A DNA stretch of 12,858 nt from an uncultured Collinsella sp. (GTDB lineage Bacteria > Actinomycetota > Coriobacteriia > Coriobacteriales > Coriobacteriaceae), in assembly GCA_900543845.1 (NCBI GenBank), contig UQTD01000057.1, forward strand, positions 1 to 12,858, given 5' to 3'. Below the pieces are notes generated by a model. It made no database searches, was not told where the DNA came from, and saw nothing but the letters and a program-made list of their open reading frames with translations. Shown here in pieces: positions 6,366-12,858 of this stretch; the stretch's first letter is position 1; each line of letters starts with the position of its first letter. Made by a program: the position numbers and the translations under genes.

Positions 6366-6386
6366 TTTTCTTACTCAAAAAGAAAA
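6366..6386. promoter_or_regulatory. AT-rich inverted repeat upstream of the DeoR-family gene
   Basis: TTTTCTT (6366-6372) and AAGAAAA (6380-6386) form a seven-bp dyad with a seven-base centre, between the possible promoter and the start codon. It may be an autoregulatory operator; that is inferred from position only. Confidence 0.3.
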
Positions 6387-6433
6387 TGAACGAAAATAAA
6401 CTCAACACAATTCCTACAAATTTAGCCGAGAAT

Positions 6434-6437
6434 GGAG
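6434..6437 (+). promoter_or_regulatory. Ribosome binding site deciding the DeoR start
   Basis: GGAG is placed five bases before the ATG at 6443. The in-frame ATG at 6386 has only AAAGAAA before it, and the extra 19 residues do not fit the family N-terminus. Confidence 0.65.
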
Positions 6438-6442
6438 CAAAC

Positions 6443-7246
6443 ATGGCCCACGCAACAACCCGAGCTTTCGCCGATGAGCGTCGTTCCGCCATCATGGAGA
6501 TGCTCGAGCATAACGCCTCGGTGCAAGTGGCAGAAATCGCCCAGACCTTTGGCGTGTCCTCCGTTACCGCCCGCGCCGACCTGGACGCGCTCGCCGAGTC
6601 CGGCAAGTTGCGCCGCACGCATGGTGGCGCCGTGTCTCTCCAGAAGCGACTGACCGTATCCACCCAGGATCGCCGCATCAACGTCAATGTCGCCGCCAAG
6701 CAGGCCATCGCGCAAAGCGCCATCGAGCTCGTCGGCAATGGTGACACCCTGCTCGTCGACTCCGGCACCACCGCTCTCGAGTTTGTCCGGCTCCTCGATC
6801 AGCGCGACGGCATCACCGTCATCACGGCCGACATTACCATCGCCGATTATATCGACGAGAGCATGCCCTCGGTCGATGTCGTCATGCTGGGTGGGGCACT
6901 GCGCAAAGGTCATCGCTATCTGTACGGCCCACTTACCATGCAGGCGCTCCAAATGGTCCACGCCGACCTTGCCGTCATGTGCCCCGGCGCTTTTGTCCCC
7001 AGCTGCGGCTTTACGACCGACTTTCCGCAGATGGCCGAGACCAAAGCGGCTATGGTCGGCGCCGCCCGTCAAAGCGTCGCCCTCATGGACGCCAGCAAGG
7101 TTAACGGACGTGGCATGTACCGCTTTGCCGAGCTGGCAGATGTCGACACCATCGTGATGGACCGTGACCCCGATCATGCCGTTGCCACCTCAATCGCCGA
7201 GATCGTCGACGACGCCCGCCCAAATCTCCTCATCGCTGACGCTTAA
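6443..7246 (+). CDS. DeoR-family transcriptional regulator (sugar metabolism)
   Basis: This is a DNA-binding regulator of 267 residues, the usual length for the family. The N-terminal winged helix-turn-helix spans about residues 11-64: ADERRSAIMEML, the recognition region VAEIAQTFGVSSVTARADLDAL, and the family wing LRRTHGGAV. The C-terminal DeoRC sensor domain starts near residue 80 and has the phosphosugar-binding motif DSGTT (107-111). Members normally repress sugar genes until a phosphorylated sugar intermediate binds. Because it is divergent from a ketose-bisphosphate aldolase, that gene is the most likely target and a triose or ketose phosphate the likely effector. Relatives such as GatR and AgaR control gatY/agaY operons. 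Target and effector are inferred. Confidence 0.9.
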   Translation: MAHATTRAFADERRSAIMEMLEHNASVQVAEIAQTFGVSSVTARADLDALAESGKLRRTHGGAVSLQKRLTVSTQDRRINVNVAAKQAIAQSAIELVGNGDTLLVDSGTTALEFVRLLDQRDGITVITADITIADYIDESMPSVDVVMLGGALRKGHRYLYGPLTMQALQMVHADLAVMCPGAFVPSCGFTTDFPQMAETKAAMVGAARQSVALMDASKVNGRGMYRFAELADVDTIVMDRDPDHAVATSIAEIVDDARPNLLIADA

Positions 7247-7288
7247 ACAAAAACCACCACAAAGGTGCCTGTCCCCTTTGTGGTGGTT
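7247..7288 (-). terminator. Terminator between convergent DeoR and flavodiiron genes
   Basis: A perfect 14-bp stem (7252-7265 with 7275-7288) is followed on the minus strand by TTTTTGTTT, so it ends the flavodiiron transcript. On the plus strand the T-run is short (TTGAGCG), so it is probably weaker for the DeoR gene, whose stop lies five bases before the stem. The minus-strand loop and stem base read GGGGACAGGCACC. Confidence 0.85.
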
Positions 7289-7311
7289 GAGCGTCAAAAG
7301 TGAACGTGTCG

Positions 7312-8472
7312 CTACTTGGAAAGCTCGTCAGCGAGGGCCTCGATCTGGGCGCGCGATGCGTCGTTGAGCGAACCCAGGACGGTCACTTTGTTCTGCGTCA
7401 GGGCGATGTCCTTCATGCCCTCGAGCTCCTTGGTCATAACCTTGGCAGCGGTGGGCGCCCAGGAGCCAGCCTCAACGAGTGCCACCGTACGGTTCTGATA
7501 GGCGTGCTCGGCAAGCGTGTGGATAAAGGTGCTCATGAACGGGAAGATCTCGCCCTGATAGGTGATGGAGGCGAGCACCAGTCGGTCATAGCGGAACGCG
7601 TCCTCAACGGCCTCGGCCATATCATCGCGAGCCAAGTCAAAGACGGAGACCTTCTGGCCGCGGGCCTCGAGCGCAGATGCGAGCTCTTCAACGGCAGCCT
7701 TCAGATGGCCATACACGCTCGCATAGGCAATCGTGATGCCCTCGTCCTCGGGCTGGTAGCTCGACCAGGTGTTGTAGGTGTCGAGGTAATAGCCCAGGTT
7801 CTCGCTAAGAACAGGACCGTGAAGCGGGCAGATGATCTGGATGTCCAGATTGGCGGCCTTCTTGAGCACGGCCTGCACAAACTTGCCGAACTTTCCCACG
7901 ATGCCAAAGTAGTAACGGCGAGCCTCGCAAGCCCAGCCCTCGGGATCCTCGATGTCGTTGGCGCCAAACTTGCCAAAGCCGTCGGCGCTAAAGAGCACCT
8001 TGTCGGTTGCCTCGTAAGAGAACAGCACCTCGGGCCAGTGTACGTTGGGGGCGCCGACAAAGGTTAGGCTGTGGCCGCCCAGGTCGAGCACGTCGCCATC
8101 TTTGACGATCATCTTGCGCTCGGGGTAGTCGGTGCCAAAGTAGTTGACCATCATGCGAAAAGCGCCCATGCTGGCCACAATCTGCGCCTGGGGATAGCGC
8201 TCCATAAAGGCGGCGATACCGGCGGAGTGATCGGGCTCCATGTGATGGACGACCAGGTAGTCGGGCGTACGATCATCGAGCACGGCCTCGAGGTTGCCGA
8301 GCCACTCGTCGACAAAGCCAGCGTCGACCGAATCAGCGACAGCGACTTTATCGCCCAAGATAACATAGCTGTTGTATGCCATGCCGTTCTCGGACACGTC
8401 GTACTGGCCCTCGAACAGATCGATGTCGTGATCGTCGACGCCAATGTAGCGGATATCCTTGGTGATCTCCAT
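7312..8472 (-). CDS. fprA: FprA-type flavodiiron protein (A-type flavoprotein)
   Basis: This cytoplasmic protein of 386 residues combines an N-terminal metallo-beta-lactamase-like diiron domain (about 1-245) with a C-terminal flavodoxin-like FMN domain (about 249-385). The diiron ligands are visible: H77, E79, D81 and H82 in HHMEPDHS, H144 in VHWPE, D163 in SADGFG and H217 in CPLHGP. The FMN domain opens with TIAYASVYGH and carries SITYQGE and EAGSWAP further on. There is no fused rubredoxin, so an external electron donor is required. Family members reduce O2 to water or NO to N2O, protecting anaerobes. The start is the ATG at 8472 with AGGAGG (8482-8487) upstream; the frame continues to 8535 but that extension lacks family homology. 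Whether O2 or NO is preferred cannot be told. Confidence 0.92.
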   Translation of the reverse strand: MEITKDIRYIGVDDHDIDLFEGQYDVSENGMAYNSYVILGDKVAVADSVDAGFVDEWLGNLEAVLDDRTPDYLVVHHMEPDHSAGIAAFMERYPQAQIVASMGAFRMMVNYFGTDYPERKMIVKDGDVLDLGGHSLTFVGAPNVHWPEVLFSYEATDKVLFSADGFGKFGANDIEDPEGWACEARRYYFGIVGKFGKFVQAVLKKAANLDIQIICPLHGPVLSENLGYYLDTYNTWSSYQPEDEGITIAYASVYGHLKAAVEELASALEARGQKVSVFDLARDDMAEAVEDAFRYDRLVLASITYQGEIFPFMSTFIHTLAEHAYQNRTVALVEAGSWAPTAAKVMTKELEGMKDIALTQNKVTVLGSLNDASRAQIEALADELSK

Positions 8473-8488
8473 CAGGCAAAGCCTCCTA

Positions 8489-8515
8489 GATAGACAAAAG
8501 AACCCGTCTATCATA
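8489..8515 (-). promoter_or_regulatory. Dyad and possible -10 box upstream of the flavodiiron gene
   Basis: GATAGAC (8489-8495) and GTCTATC (8506-8512) are inverted repeats with a ten-base centre, directly upstream of the ribosome binding site. A good -10-like hexamer TATGAT (minus strand, 8510-8515) overlaps the outer arm. No convincing -35 was found. A redox-responsive repressor site is a possibility only. Confidence 0.35.
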
Positions 8516-8601
8516 GCACTCGCCTTTAGAGCCACAGCTATCTGCCGGCATCCTTAACGATTGTTATTGAAATGCGATAAAGCTCCGTTTACCTGCACAA
8601 A

Positions 8602-9633
8602 CTATGCGCGCGGTATTGCCGTGCTCTGTCGAATGATGAGCTGGCCGGGAATACGAATAGCAACGGTTTTGCCCGCCGTACCCGCCTCGGGAACCGCGTG
8701 CTCGAATACCTCGCGCCCACGCTGATGCAAATCGAATCGAACGGTCGTAAGCTCGTTATGCGCGACAAAGTCGTCGAGCGAGTCATCGACGCCCACCACG
8801 CTCACGTCCTCGGGCACGCGCAAGCCGCTATCGCGCAATGCAGCGATGGCGCCATTTGCCATCTGATCGTTTGCCGCATAGATTGCCGTCATGGTGCGAT
8901 CGTGCTCGGCCAGGTACCTACCGGCCTCGTAACCGCTGTTGGCAGACCAGTCGCCCTCGAGCGGCTCTGCCGGCTCGATGTGCTTACGCTCGAGCGCATC
9001 CTGCCAGCCGGCGCGACGGAACTGCTCGTCGACCGAAAAGGACGGGCCGCCGATATAACGAATCTGCTCGTGCCCCAGCTCAAACAGATGATCCATGAGC
9101 AACAGCGAGCAGCCGTAATGATCGGAGTCGACCGTAGTCACCCGCGGGTGCGCATACATGGTAACGATGACCGTGCCAATGCCCGGCAGTGGATCAAACG
9201 TCTCAAAATCGGGCGCCATGCGACTCATGCCGATGATGATGCCATCCACCGGCAATGCGGCCATACGACGCGTGGCCTCGGCAAGCGAAAACTCCTCGGT
9301 CTTGGACATCTCGACCAACGTGATGGCGCAATTATGCTCGCGAGCAGCGCTGGCGATGCCGTCGATCATTGAGAGGTTGCCAAACTTGGTGACATCGTTG
9401 ACGCACAAGCCGACCGAATGGTAACGGCCGTCACGCAACGAACGACCGGCATAGCTCGGACGGAAGCCGAGCTCTTGCATAGCGGCTTGCACACGCTGAC
9501 GCGTCTGCTCGTTAACGTTGGGCAATCCGTTGGCAACGCGCGAAACCGTCTGTTGCGAAACACCGGCAGCGCGGGCAACGTCGGCCATGGATACCGGACG
9601 CGTACCTGTATCGTTGGAAGGGCGCCTTGCCAC
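8602..9633 (-). CDS. LacI/GalR-family transcriptional repressor, likely of galKT
   Basis: This DNA-binding repressor of 343 residues has the usual length for the family. The helix-turn-helix is at residues 16-36 (MADVARAAGVSQQTVSRVAN), followed by the hinge region ending GRSLRDGR. The periplasmic-binding-like sensor domain follows, with VDGIIIGMSRM, DQMANGAIAALRDSG and VPEDVSVVGVDD as family landmarks. The start is a GTG at 9633 with AAGGTGA just upstream; an ATG at 9702 would add 23 residues of unrelated sequence. The gene is divergent from galK, and three identical 13-bp sites lie between them. The natural reading is an autoregulated galactose-responsive repressor. The inducer is inferred from context, not shown. 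No clear terminator follows the stop codon. Confidence 0.92.
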   Translation of the reverse strand: MARRPSNDTGTRPVSMADVARAAGVSQQTVSRVANGLPNVNEQTRQRVQAAMQELGFRPSYAGRSLRDGRYHSVGLCVNDVTKFGNLSMIDGIASAAREHNCAITLVEMSKTEEFSLAEATRRMAALPVDGIIIGMSRMAPDFETFDPLPGIGTVIVTMYAHPRVTTVDSDHYGCSLLLMDHLFELGHEQIRYIGGPSFSVDEQFRRAGWQDALERKHIEPAEPLEGDWSANSGYEAGRYLAEHDRTMTAIYAANDQMANGAIAALRDSGLRVPEDVSVVGVDDSLDDFVAHNELTTVRFDLHQRGREVFEHAVPEAGTAGKTVAIRIPGQLIIRQSTAIPRA

Positions 9634-9637
9634 AAAA

Positions 9638-9644
9638 TCACCTT
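9638..9644 (-). promoter_or_regulatory. Ribosome binding site for the GTG start of the LacI-type gene
   Basis: AAGGTGA on the minus strand lies four bases before the GTG at 9633, which gives a protein of normal LacI-family length. Confidence 0.6.
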
Positions 9645-9726
9645 CGCTCTCGCAGGATCTGAATAGTGCGAATGTCGGCCCGGGCAGAAACACACCCCGC
9701 ACCGAGGCCCGCTATCATCGGACGCA

Positions 9727-9739
9727 TGTTAACGTACTC
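9727..9739. promoter_or_regulatory. Predicted LacI-type operator 1 (proximal to the repressor gene)
   Basis: TGTTAACGTACTC on the plus strand is identical to the two other sites in this gap. With one flanking base it forms a partial palindrome centred on C-G, as is usual for LacI-family operators. It lies downstream of the possible repressor promoter, where bound repressor could block its transcription. Confidence 0.6.
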
Positions 9740-9799
9740 TACTTTTTCTATCAGCGGTTCTTTTGCTCCATATGTCCATACGGCAACACCGTTCACGGC

Positions 9800-9828
9800 T
9801 GTATTTCTACCGATTACCAGATTCTCAA
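9800..9828 (-). promoter_or_regulatory. Possible promoter of the LacI-type gene
   Basis: On the minus strand TTGAGA (9823-9828) and AATACA (9800-9805) are 17 bp apart. The -35 is close to consensus; the -10 is poor. Confidence 0.3.
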
Positions 9829-9841
9829 AAAAGGAGATAGA

Positions 9842-9869
9842 TTGTGTTATGAGTACGTTAACATATCCT
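9842..9869 (+). promoter_or_regulatory. Possible galK promoter, enclosing operator 2
   Basis: TTGTGT (9842-9847) and TATCCT (9864-9869) are 16 bp apart, and the spacer is occupied by the operator copy at 9851-9863. An A-rich run lies just upstream. The hexamers are only moderate matches, but repressor bound in the spacer would explain control. Confidence 0.35.
9851..9863. promoter_or_regulatory. Predicted LacI-type operator 2
   Basis: GAGTACGTTAACA is the exact reverse complement of sites 1 and 3. It shares 17 bases with site 3 (TGTTAACGTACTCATAA on the opposite strand). Its centre is 123 bp from site 1 and 64 bp from site 3; 64 bp is close to six helical turns, which would suit looping. Confidence 0.6.
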
Positions 9870-9913
9870 TTAACGTGCGGCGCCGCAAACGTCTGGTTTG
9901 TGGTGCTCAAAAT

Positions 9914-9926
9914 TGTTAACGTACTC
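9914..9926. promoter_or_regulatory. Predicted LacI-type operator 3 (proximal to galK)
   Basis: TGTTAACGTACTC, continuing CATAAT, lies 46 bp before the galK start codon. CATAAT at 9926-9931 could alternatively be a -10 box, but no -35 fits it. Confidence 0.6.
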
Positions 9927-9971
9927 ATAATGACACGGACCAGTCTCTCCGGCGTCAAGGAAAGGACCCGT

Positions 9972-11177
9972 ATGACCGCCCCCGACGAAAAGATACTCGC
10001 CACCCTCACCAAGCTGTTTGAGGAGGAGTTTGGCCCCATCGACGAGCGCCAGGTGCTCTACGTGCACGCGCCCGGGCGTTCCGAGATCAGCGGCAATCAC
10101 ACCGATCACGAGGGCGGTCACGTTATCGCCGGCTCGCTCGATGTCGCCGTTGACGGTATCGCCGTGGCAACCGACTCCAACAAGATTCGCGTCGCCGACG
10201 AGGGCTATCCTACGTTTGAGATCACGCTCGACACGCTGGATGTTCAGGAGTCCGAGAAGGGCGCGTCCGCAAGCCTCGTCCGCGGCATGGCGCACGAGAT
10301 TGCAGCCCTTGGCGTTGAGCCCCACGGCTTCGACTTCGCCTTCACCTGCTCCGTCCCCTCGGGTGGCGGCCTTTCCAGCTCTGCCGCCGTCGAGGCCGCG
10401 TACGGTCGTGCCATGGAGACGCTCTGGGGCGCGCCCGCCATTGAACCTGTCACGCTCGCTCAGATGAGCCAGCGCACCGAGAACAACTACTACGGCAAGC
10501 CCTGCGGTCTGATGGACCAGGCCGCCGTATGTCTGGGCGGCCTTGCCTACATGGACTTTGAGGACCAGGCTCAGCCTAAGACCCAGAAGCTCGAGCTCAA
10601 CTTTGAGGATTACGGCTACGCGCTCGTGCTCGTTAAGGTGGGCGCCGACCACGTGGCCGCCACCGACGACTACGCCGCCGTTCCGCGCGAGATGCAAGAC
10701 GTCGCCGCCGAGTTTGGCAAGGCACGCCTGTGCGAGGTAAACGTTGCCGATTTTGACGCCAAGCTCCCCGAGCTGCGCGCCAAGCTGGGCGACCGCGCCT
10801 GCCTGCGCGCCGTTCACTACTGGTACGAGAACGGTCTGGTCGATAAGCGTTGGGCAGCCCTTAACGCCGGCGACATTGACCAGTTCCTGGTCCTGACGCG
10901 CGAGTCCGGCGCTAGCTCTGCCATGTACCTGCAGAATGTTGTTGCCAAACTGGGTGCCGAGCAGCCTTCCATGTACGCGCTTGCTCTTGCCGAGCATGTG
11001 CTCGATGGTCGTGGCGCCGTTCGTATTCACGGCGGCGGCTTTGGCGGTACCATCCAGGCCTTCGTGCCGCTCGATCTGGTCGACACCTTCATCACCAAGA
11101 TGAACAGCTGGCTGGGCGAGGGCTCTGCCCGTCACTACGCCATCTCTGACAAGGGGGCTTACGCGGCATGGCTGTAA
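9972..11177 (+). CDS. galK: Galactokinase
   Basis: Galactokinase phosphorylates alpha-D-galactose at C1 with ATP, the first committed Leloir step, in the cytoplasm. The 401-residue protein shows all three GHMP-kinase regions: the galactokinase signature in variant form GRSEISGNHTDHEGG (35-49, where many relatives read GRVNLIGEHTDYNGG), the ATP-binding VPSGGGLSSSAA (128-139), and the C-terminal HGGGFGGTIQAF. R36 and D182 (in GLMDQAA) correspond to the catalytic pair. The ATG at 9972 has AAGGAAAGGA five bases before it. In-frame ATGs at 9930 and 9849 exist, but both lie in the operator region and the extension is unlike the family. It is the first gene of a galKT operon under predicted control of the divergent LacI-type repressor. 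Confidence 0.95.
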   Translation: MTAPDEKILATLTKLFEEEFGPIDERQVLYVHAPGRSEISGNHTDHEGGHVIAGSLDVAVDGIAVATDSNKIRVADEGYPTFEITLDTLDVQESEKGASASLVRGMAHEIAALGVEPHGFDFAFTCSVPSGGGLSSSAAVEAAYGRAMETLWGAPAIEPVTLAQMSQRTENNYYGKPCGLMDQAAVCLGGLAYMDFEDQAQPKTQKLELNFEDYGYALVLVKVGADHVAATDDYAAVPREMQDVAAEFGKARLCEVNVADFDAKLPELRAKLGDRACLRAVHYWYENGLVDKRWAALNAGDIDQFLVLTRESGASSAMYLQNVVAKLGAEQPSMYALALAEHVLDGRGAVRIHGGGFGGTIQAFVPLDLVDTFITKMNSWLGEGSARHYAISDKGAYAAWL

Positions 11178-12796
11178 TGACTGACGTGCGCGAGGCCGCG
11201 CAGAACCTGATCGAGTACGCTATCCACCGATCGATGATCGGCCAGGACGATCGCATCTGGGCATACAACACCATTTTGGAGTGCATCGGCGCCACGGGTC
11301 CCGCACTCGACATGGCTTGGGCGCTCAAGACCGAGAAGATTTCTCTCTTGCACCCCAATACACTCCCCGACTTTGACCTGGAGGGCACGCTTGCCGTGCT
11401 TTCCGAGGCCGCCGTGGCCAACGGTGCTGCCGAGGACACGGCGTCGGGCCGCGACCGCATCGCCATGCGCATCATGGGCGGGCTCATGCCGAGGCCTTCG
11501 GTTGTAAACGAGGAGTTCAACGGACGTATGGGCGTCCACGAGCCCCGCGCCGCGACCGACTGGTTCTACGGCCTGTGCTGTGACGCCGGTTACGTGCGCC
11601 GCGCCGCCATCGCGCGCAACATCAAATGGAGCACTTCCACCAACTGGGGCGACCTGGAGATCACTATCAACCTGTCCAAGCCTGAGAAGGACCCGCGCGA
11701 TATCGCCGCGGCAGGTGCAGCCAAGAACACGGGCGAGAAGTATCCCGCCTGCCAGCTCTGCATCGAAAACGAGGGCTATCCCGGACGTTCCGCCGCAGCC
11801 GACGGCGGCGCTCACCCCGCCCGCCAGAATCTGCGCGTTATCCCCATCCAGCTCGACGGCGAGCGCTGGGGCTTCCAGTACAGCCCGTATGCGTACTTTA
11901 ACGAGCACTGCATTGCCATGAGCTCCGAGCATCGCCCGATGCACGTCGACCGTAAGGGACTGACCTGCCTGCTCGACTTTGTGGACCTGTTCCCGCACTA
12001 CTTTATTGGCTCCAACGCCGACCTGCCCATCGTGGGCGGCTCGATTCTTTCGCACGACCACTTCCAGGGCGGTGCGCACGAGTTCCCCATGATGCATGCC
12101 GCCGAGGTCTCACAGTTTAGCGTGCCCGGCTTTGACCAGGTCACCGGCACTGTGTTGCAATGGCCGCTCTCGGTGCTGCGCCTGCGCTCGCATGACCGCG
12201 CTCAGCTGCTCGACGCTGCCGAGAGGATTATCCTCGCCTGGCGCGAGTGGACCGATGAGTCGGTTGGCATCGTCGCGCACACAGCCGACGGTGTAGCGCA
12301 CAACACCGTGACGCCCGTCATCCGCCGCGTCGATTCCCGCGGCAATGCCGGCGGCGAGATCTACGAGGCCTATCTGGCGCTTCGCTGCAATATCACGACC
12401 GACGAGCATCCGCTGGGCGTGTTCCACCCGCATGCCGAGTATCACCATATTAAAAAGGAAAACATCGGCCTGATCGAGGTCATGGGCCTGGCCATTTTAC
12501 CGCCGCGCTTGGTTCCCGAGCTCGGCGCTGTCCGCGAGCACCTGCTGGCGGCCAAGGCCGACGCCAGCTACGATCTCGCCGGCGCGCTCGAGGGCGACGA
12601 CCTTTGCCGCAGTCACGCCGCATGGGCCGAGGACGTCTTTGTTCGTCGTGCCGATGAGCTTACGGCGGATAACGCCATCGATATCCTGCACGAGGAGGTC
12701 GGCGTGGTGTTTGGCCACGTGCTCGACAACGCCGGCGTCTTTAAGTGGGACGAGGCGGGGCGCGCCGCCCAACAGCGCTTTATCGACTCGCTGTAA
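11168..12796 (+). CDS. galT: UDP-glucose--hexose-1-phosphate uridylyltransferase, type 2
   Basis: GalT exchanges UMP between UDP-glucose and galactose 1-phosphate, giving UDP-galactose and glucose 1-phosphate. At 542 residues it belongs to the longer type-2 class known from Firmicutes and related anaerobes, not the 350-residue E. coli class. The active-site region is GSNADLPIVGGSILSHDHFQ, then GGAHEFPM, with the His-Asp-His at 296-298 in place of the type-1 His-Pro-His. Other landmarks are EHCIAMSSEHRPMH and HTADGVAHNTVTPV. The start at 11168 overlaps the galK stop by 10 bp and has AAGGGGG ten bases upstream, inside galK; the ATG at 11177 is a less well-placed alternative. Coupled translation with galK is likely. 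The epimerase galE needed to complete the cycle is not in the window. Confidence 0.95.
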   Translation: MAVMTDVREAAQNLIEYAIHRSMIGQDDRIWAYNTILECIGATGPALDMAWALKTEKISLLHPNTLPDFDLEGTLAVLSEAAVANGAAEDTASGRDRIAMRIMGGLMPRPSVVNEEFNGRMGVHEPRAATDWFYGLCCDAGYVRRAAIARNIKWSTSTNWGDLEITINLSKPEKDPRDIAAAGAAKNTGEKYPACQLCIENEGYPGRSAAADGGAHPARQNLRVIPIQLDGERWGFQYSPYAYFNEHCIAMSSEHRPMHVDRKGLTCLLDFVDLFPHYFIGSNADLPIVGGSILSHDHFQGGAHEFPMMHAAEVSQFSVPGFDQVTGTVLQWPLSVLRLRSHDRAQLLDAAERIILAWREWTDESVGIVAHTADGVAHNTVTPVIRRVDSRGNAGGEIYEAYLALRCNITTDEHPLGVFHPHAEYHHIKKENIGLIEVMGLAILPPRLVPELGAVREHLLAAKADASYDLAGALEGDDLCRSHAAWAEDVFVRRADELTADNAIDILHEEVGVVFGHVLDNAGVFKWDEAGRAAQQRFIDSL

Positions 12797-12858
12797 TGAT
12801 CCCTTGGGGACGGAGGAAAACGAATCATTTCGTCTTCAAGACAACGGCGCCCGCCGGC
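12797..12858. other. Short 3' tail after galT
   Basis: It contains another GGGGAC motif (CTTGGGGACGGAGG) and a small dyad ACGAATCATTTCGT. An ATG overlapping the galT stop codon opens a frame to the window edge, but it has no ribosome binding site and I do not call it. Confidence 0.3.

Larger units (their letters stand above)
6109..6442. other. Divergent control region between aldolase and DeoR genes
   Basis: This 334-bp, partly AT-rich gap contains no supported gene. The aldolase side has a possible -10 box (TACAAT on the minus strand, 6194-6199) and a leader with tandem GCGTTTTAC repeats. The DeoR side has a possible promoter at 6315-6343, an eight-base T-run and an AT-rich dyad at 6366-6386. 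Confidence 0.6.

Noticed and set aside
9849..9971. Upstream in-frame ATG that would give galK a 41-residue N-terminal extension, with AAGGAG before it
   Set aside because: The spacing from AAGGAG is 12 bases, the ATG overlaps operator 2 and precedes the likely transcription start, and the extension is foreign to galactokinases. The ATG at 9972 has a well-placed site.
9870..11135. 421-codon minus-strand frame opposite galK
   Set aside because: Antisense shadow of a gene with all three galactokinase motifs; no ribosome binding site was noted for it.
11159..12097. 312-codon minus-strand frame opposite galT
   Set aside because: Antisense shadow caused by GC-rich third positions.
12796..12858. 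ATG overlapping the galT stop with a frame open to the window edge
   Set aside because: No ribosome binding site and only 21 codons visible; GGGGAC-type intergenic sequence is the simpler explanation.

Overview
The window looks like a piece of chromosome from a GC-rich anaerobic Actinomycetota of the Coriobacteriia, most like a gut Collinsella. This is an inference from codon use, from the protein families present (type-2 GalT, a GalK with a variant signature, a flavodiiron protein) and from the style of the intergenic repeats. I could not run a database search. It carries ten well-supported genes, one doubtful small ORF and perhaps the first codons of another gene at the left edge. I see no rRNA, tRNA, CRISPR array, transposase or phage gene.

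Layout: 1-43 may be the start of a gene running off the left edge (minus). 44-435 has no supported gene and is filled with inverted and direct repeats, plus the terminator of the next operon. 436-3412 (minus) is a BceAB-type ABC transporter, ATPase first, overlapping its 10-TM permease. Divergent from it, 3561-4547 (plus) encodes a single protein joining a MutT-like Nudix domain to a Vsr-type mismatch endonuclease domain. 4548-5250 holds a doubtful small ORF and a striking 131-bp nested palindrome whose core is a bidirectional terminator. 5251-6108 (minus) is a class II (IIB-type) fructose/tagatose-bisphosphate aldolase, divergent from a DeoR-family regulator (6443-7246, plus). 7312-8472 (minus) is an FprA-type flavodiiron protein. 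8602-9633 (minus) is a LacI/GalR-family regulator, divergent from galK-galT (9972-12796, plus).

How the genes work together: galK and galT overlap by 10 bp and carry out galactose phosphorylation and uridylyl transfer (Leloir pathway); galE is not in the window. The 338 bp between the LacI-type gene and galK contain three copies of the same 13-mer, TGTTAACGTACTC, which fits autoregulation and galactose control by the adjacent repressor. The aldolase/DeoR pair resembles phosphosugar-controlled units and could serve glycolysis or a tagatose/galactitol branch. The flavodiiron protein fits oxygen or NO detoxification in an anaerobe. The most unusual items are the Nudix-Vsr fusion, the nested palindrome at 5090-5220, the three-operator divergon, and the repeat-rich region before position 435.
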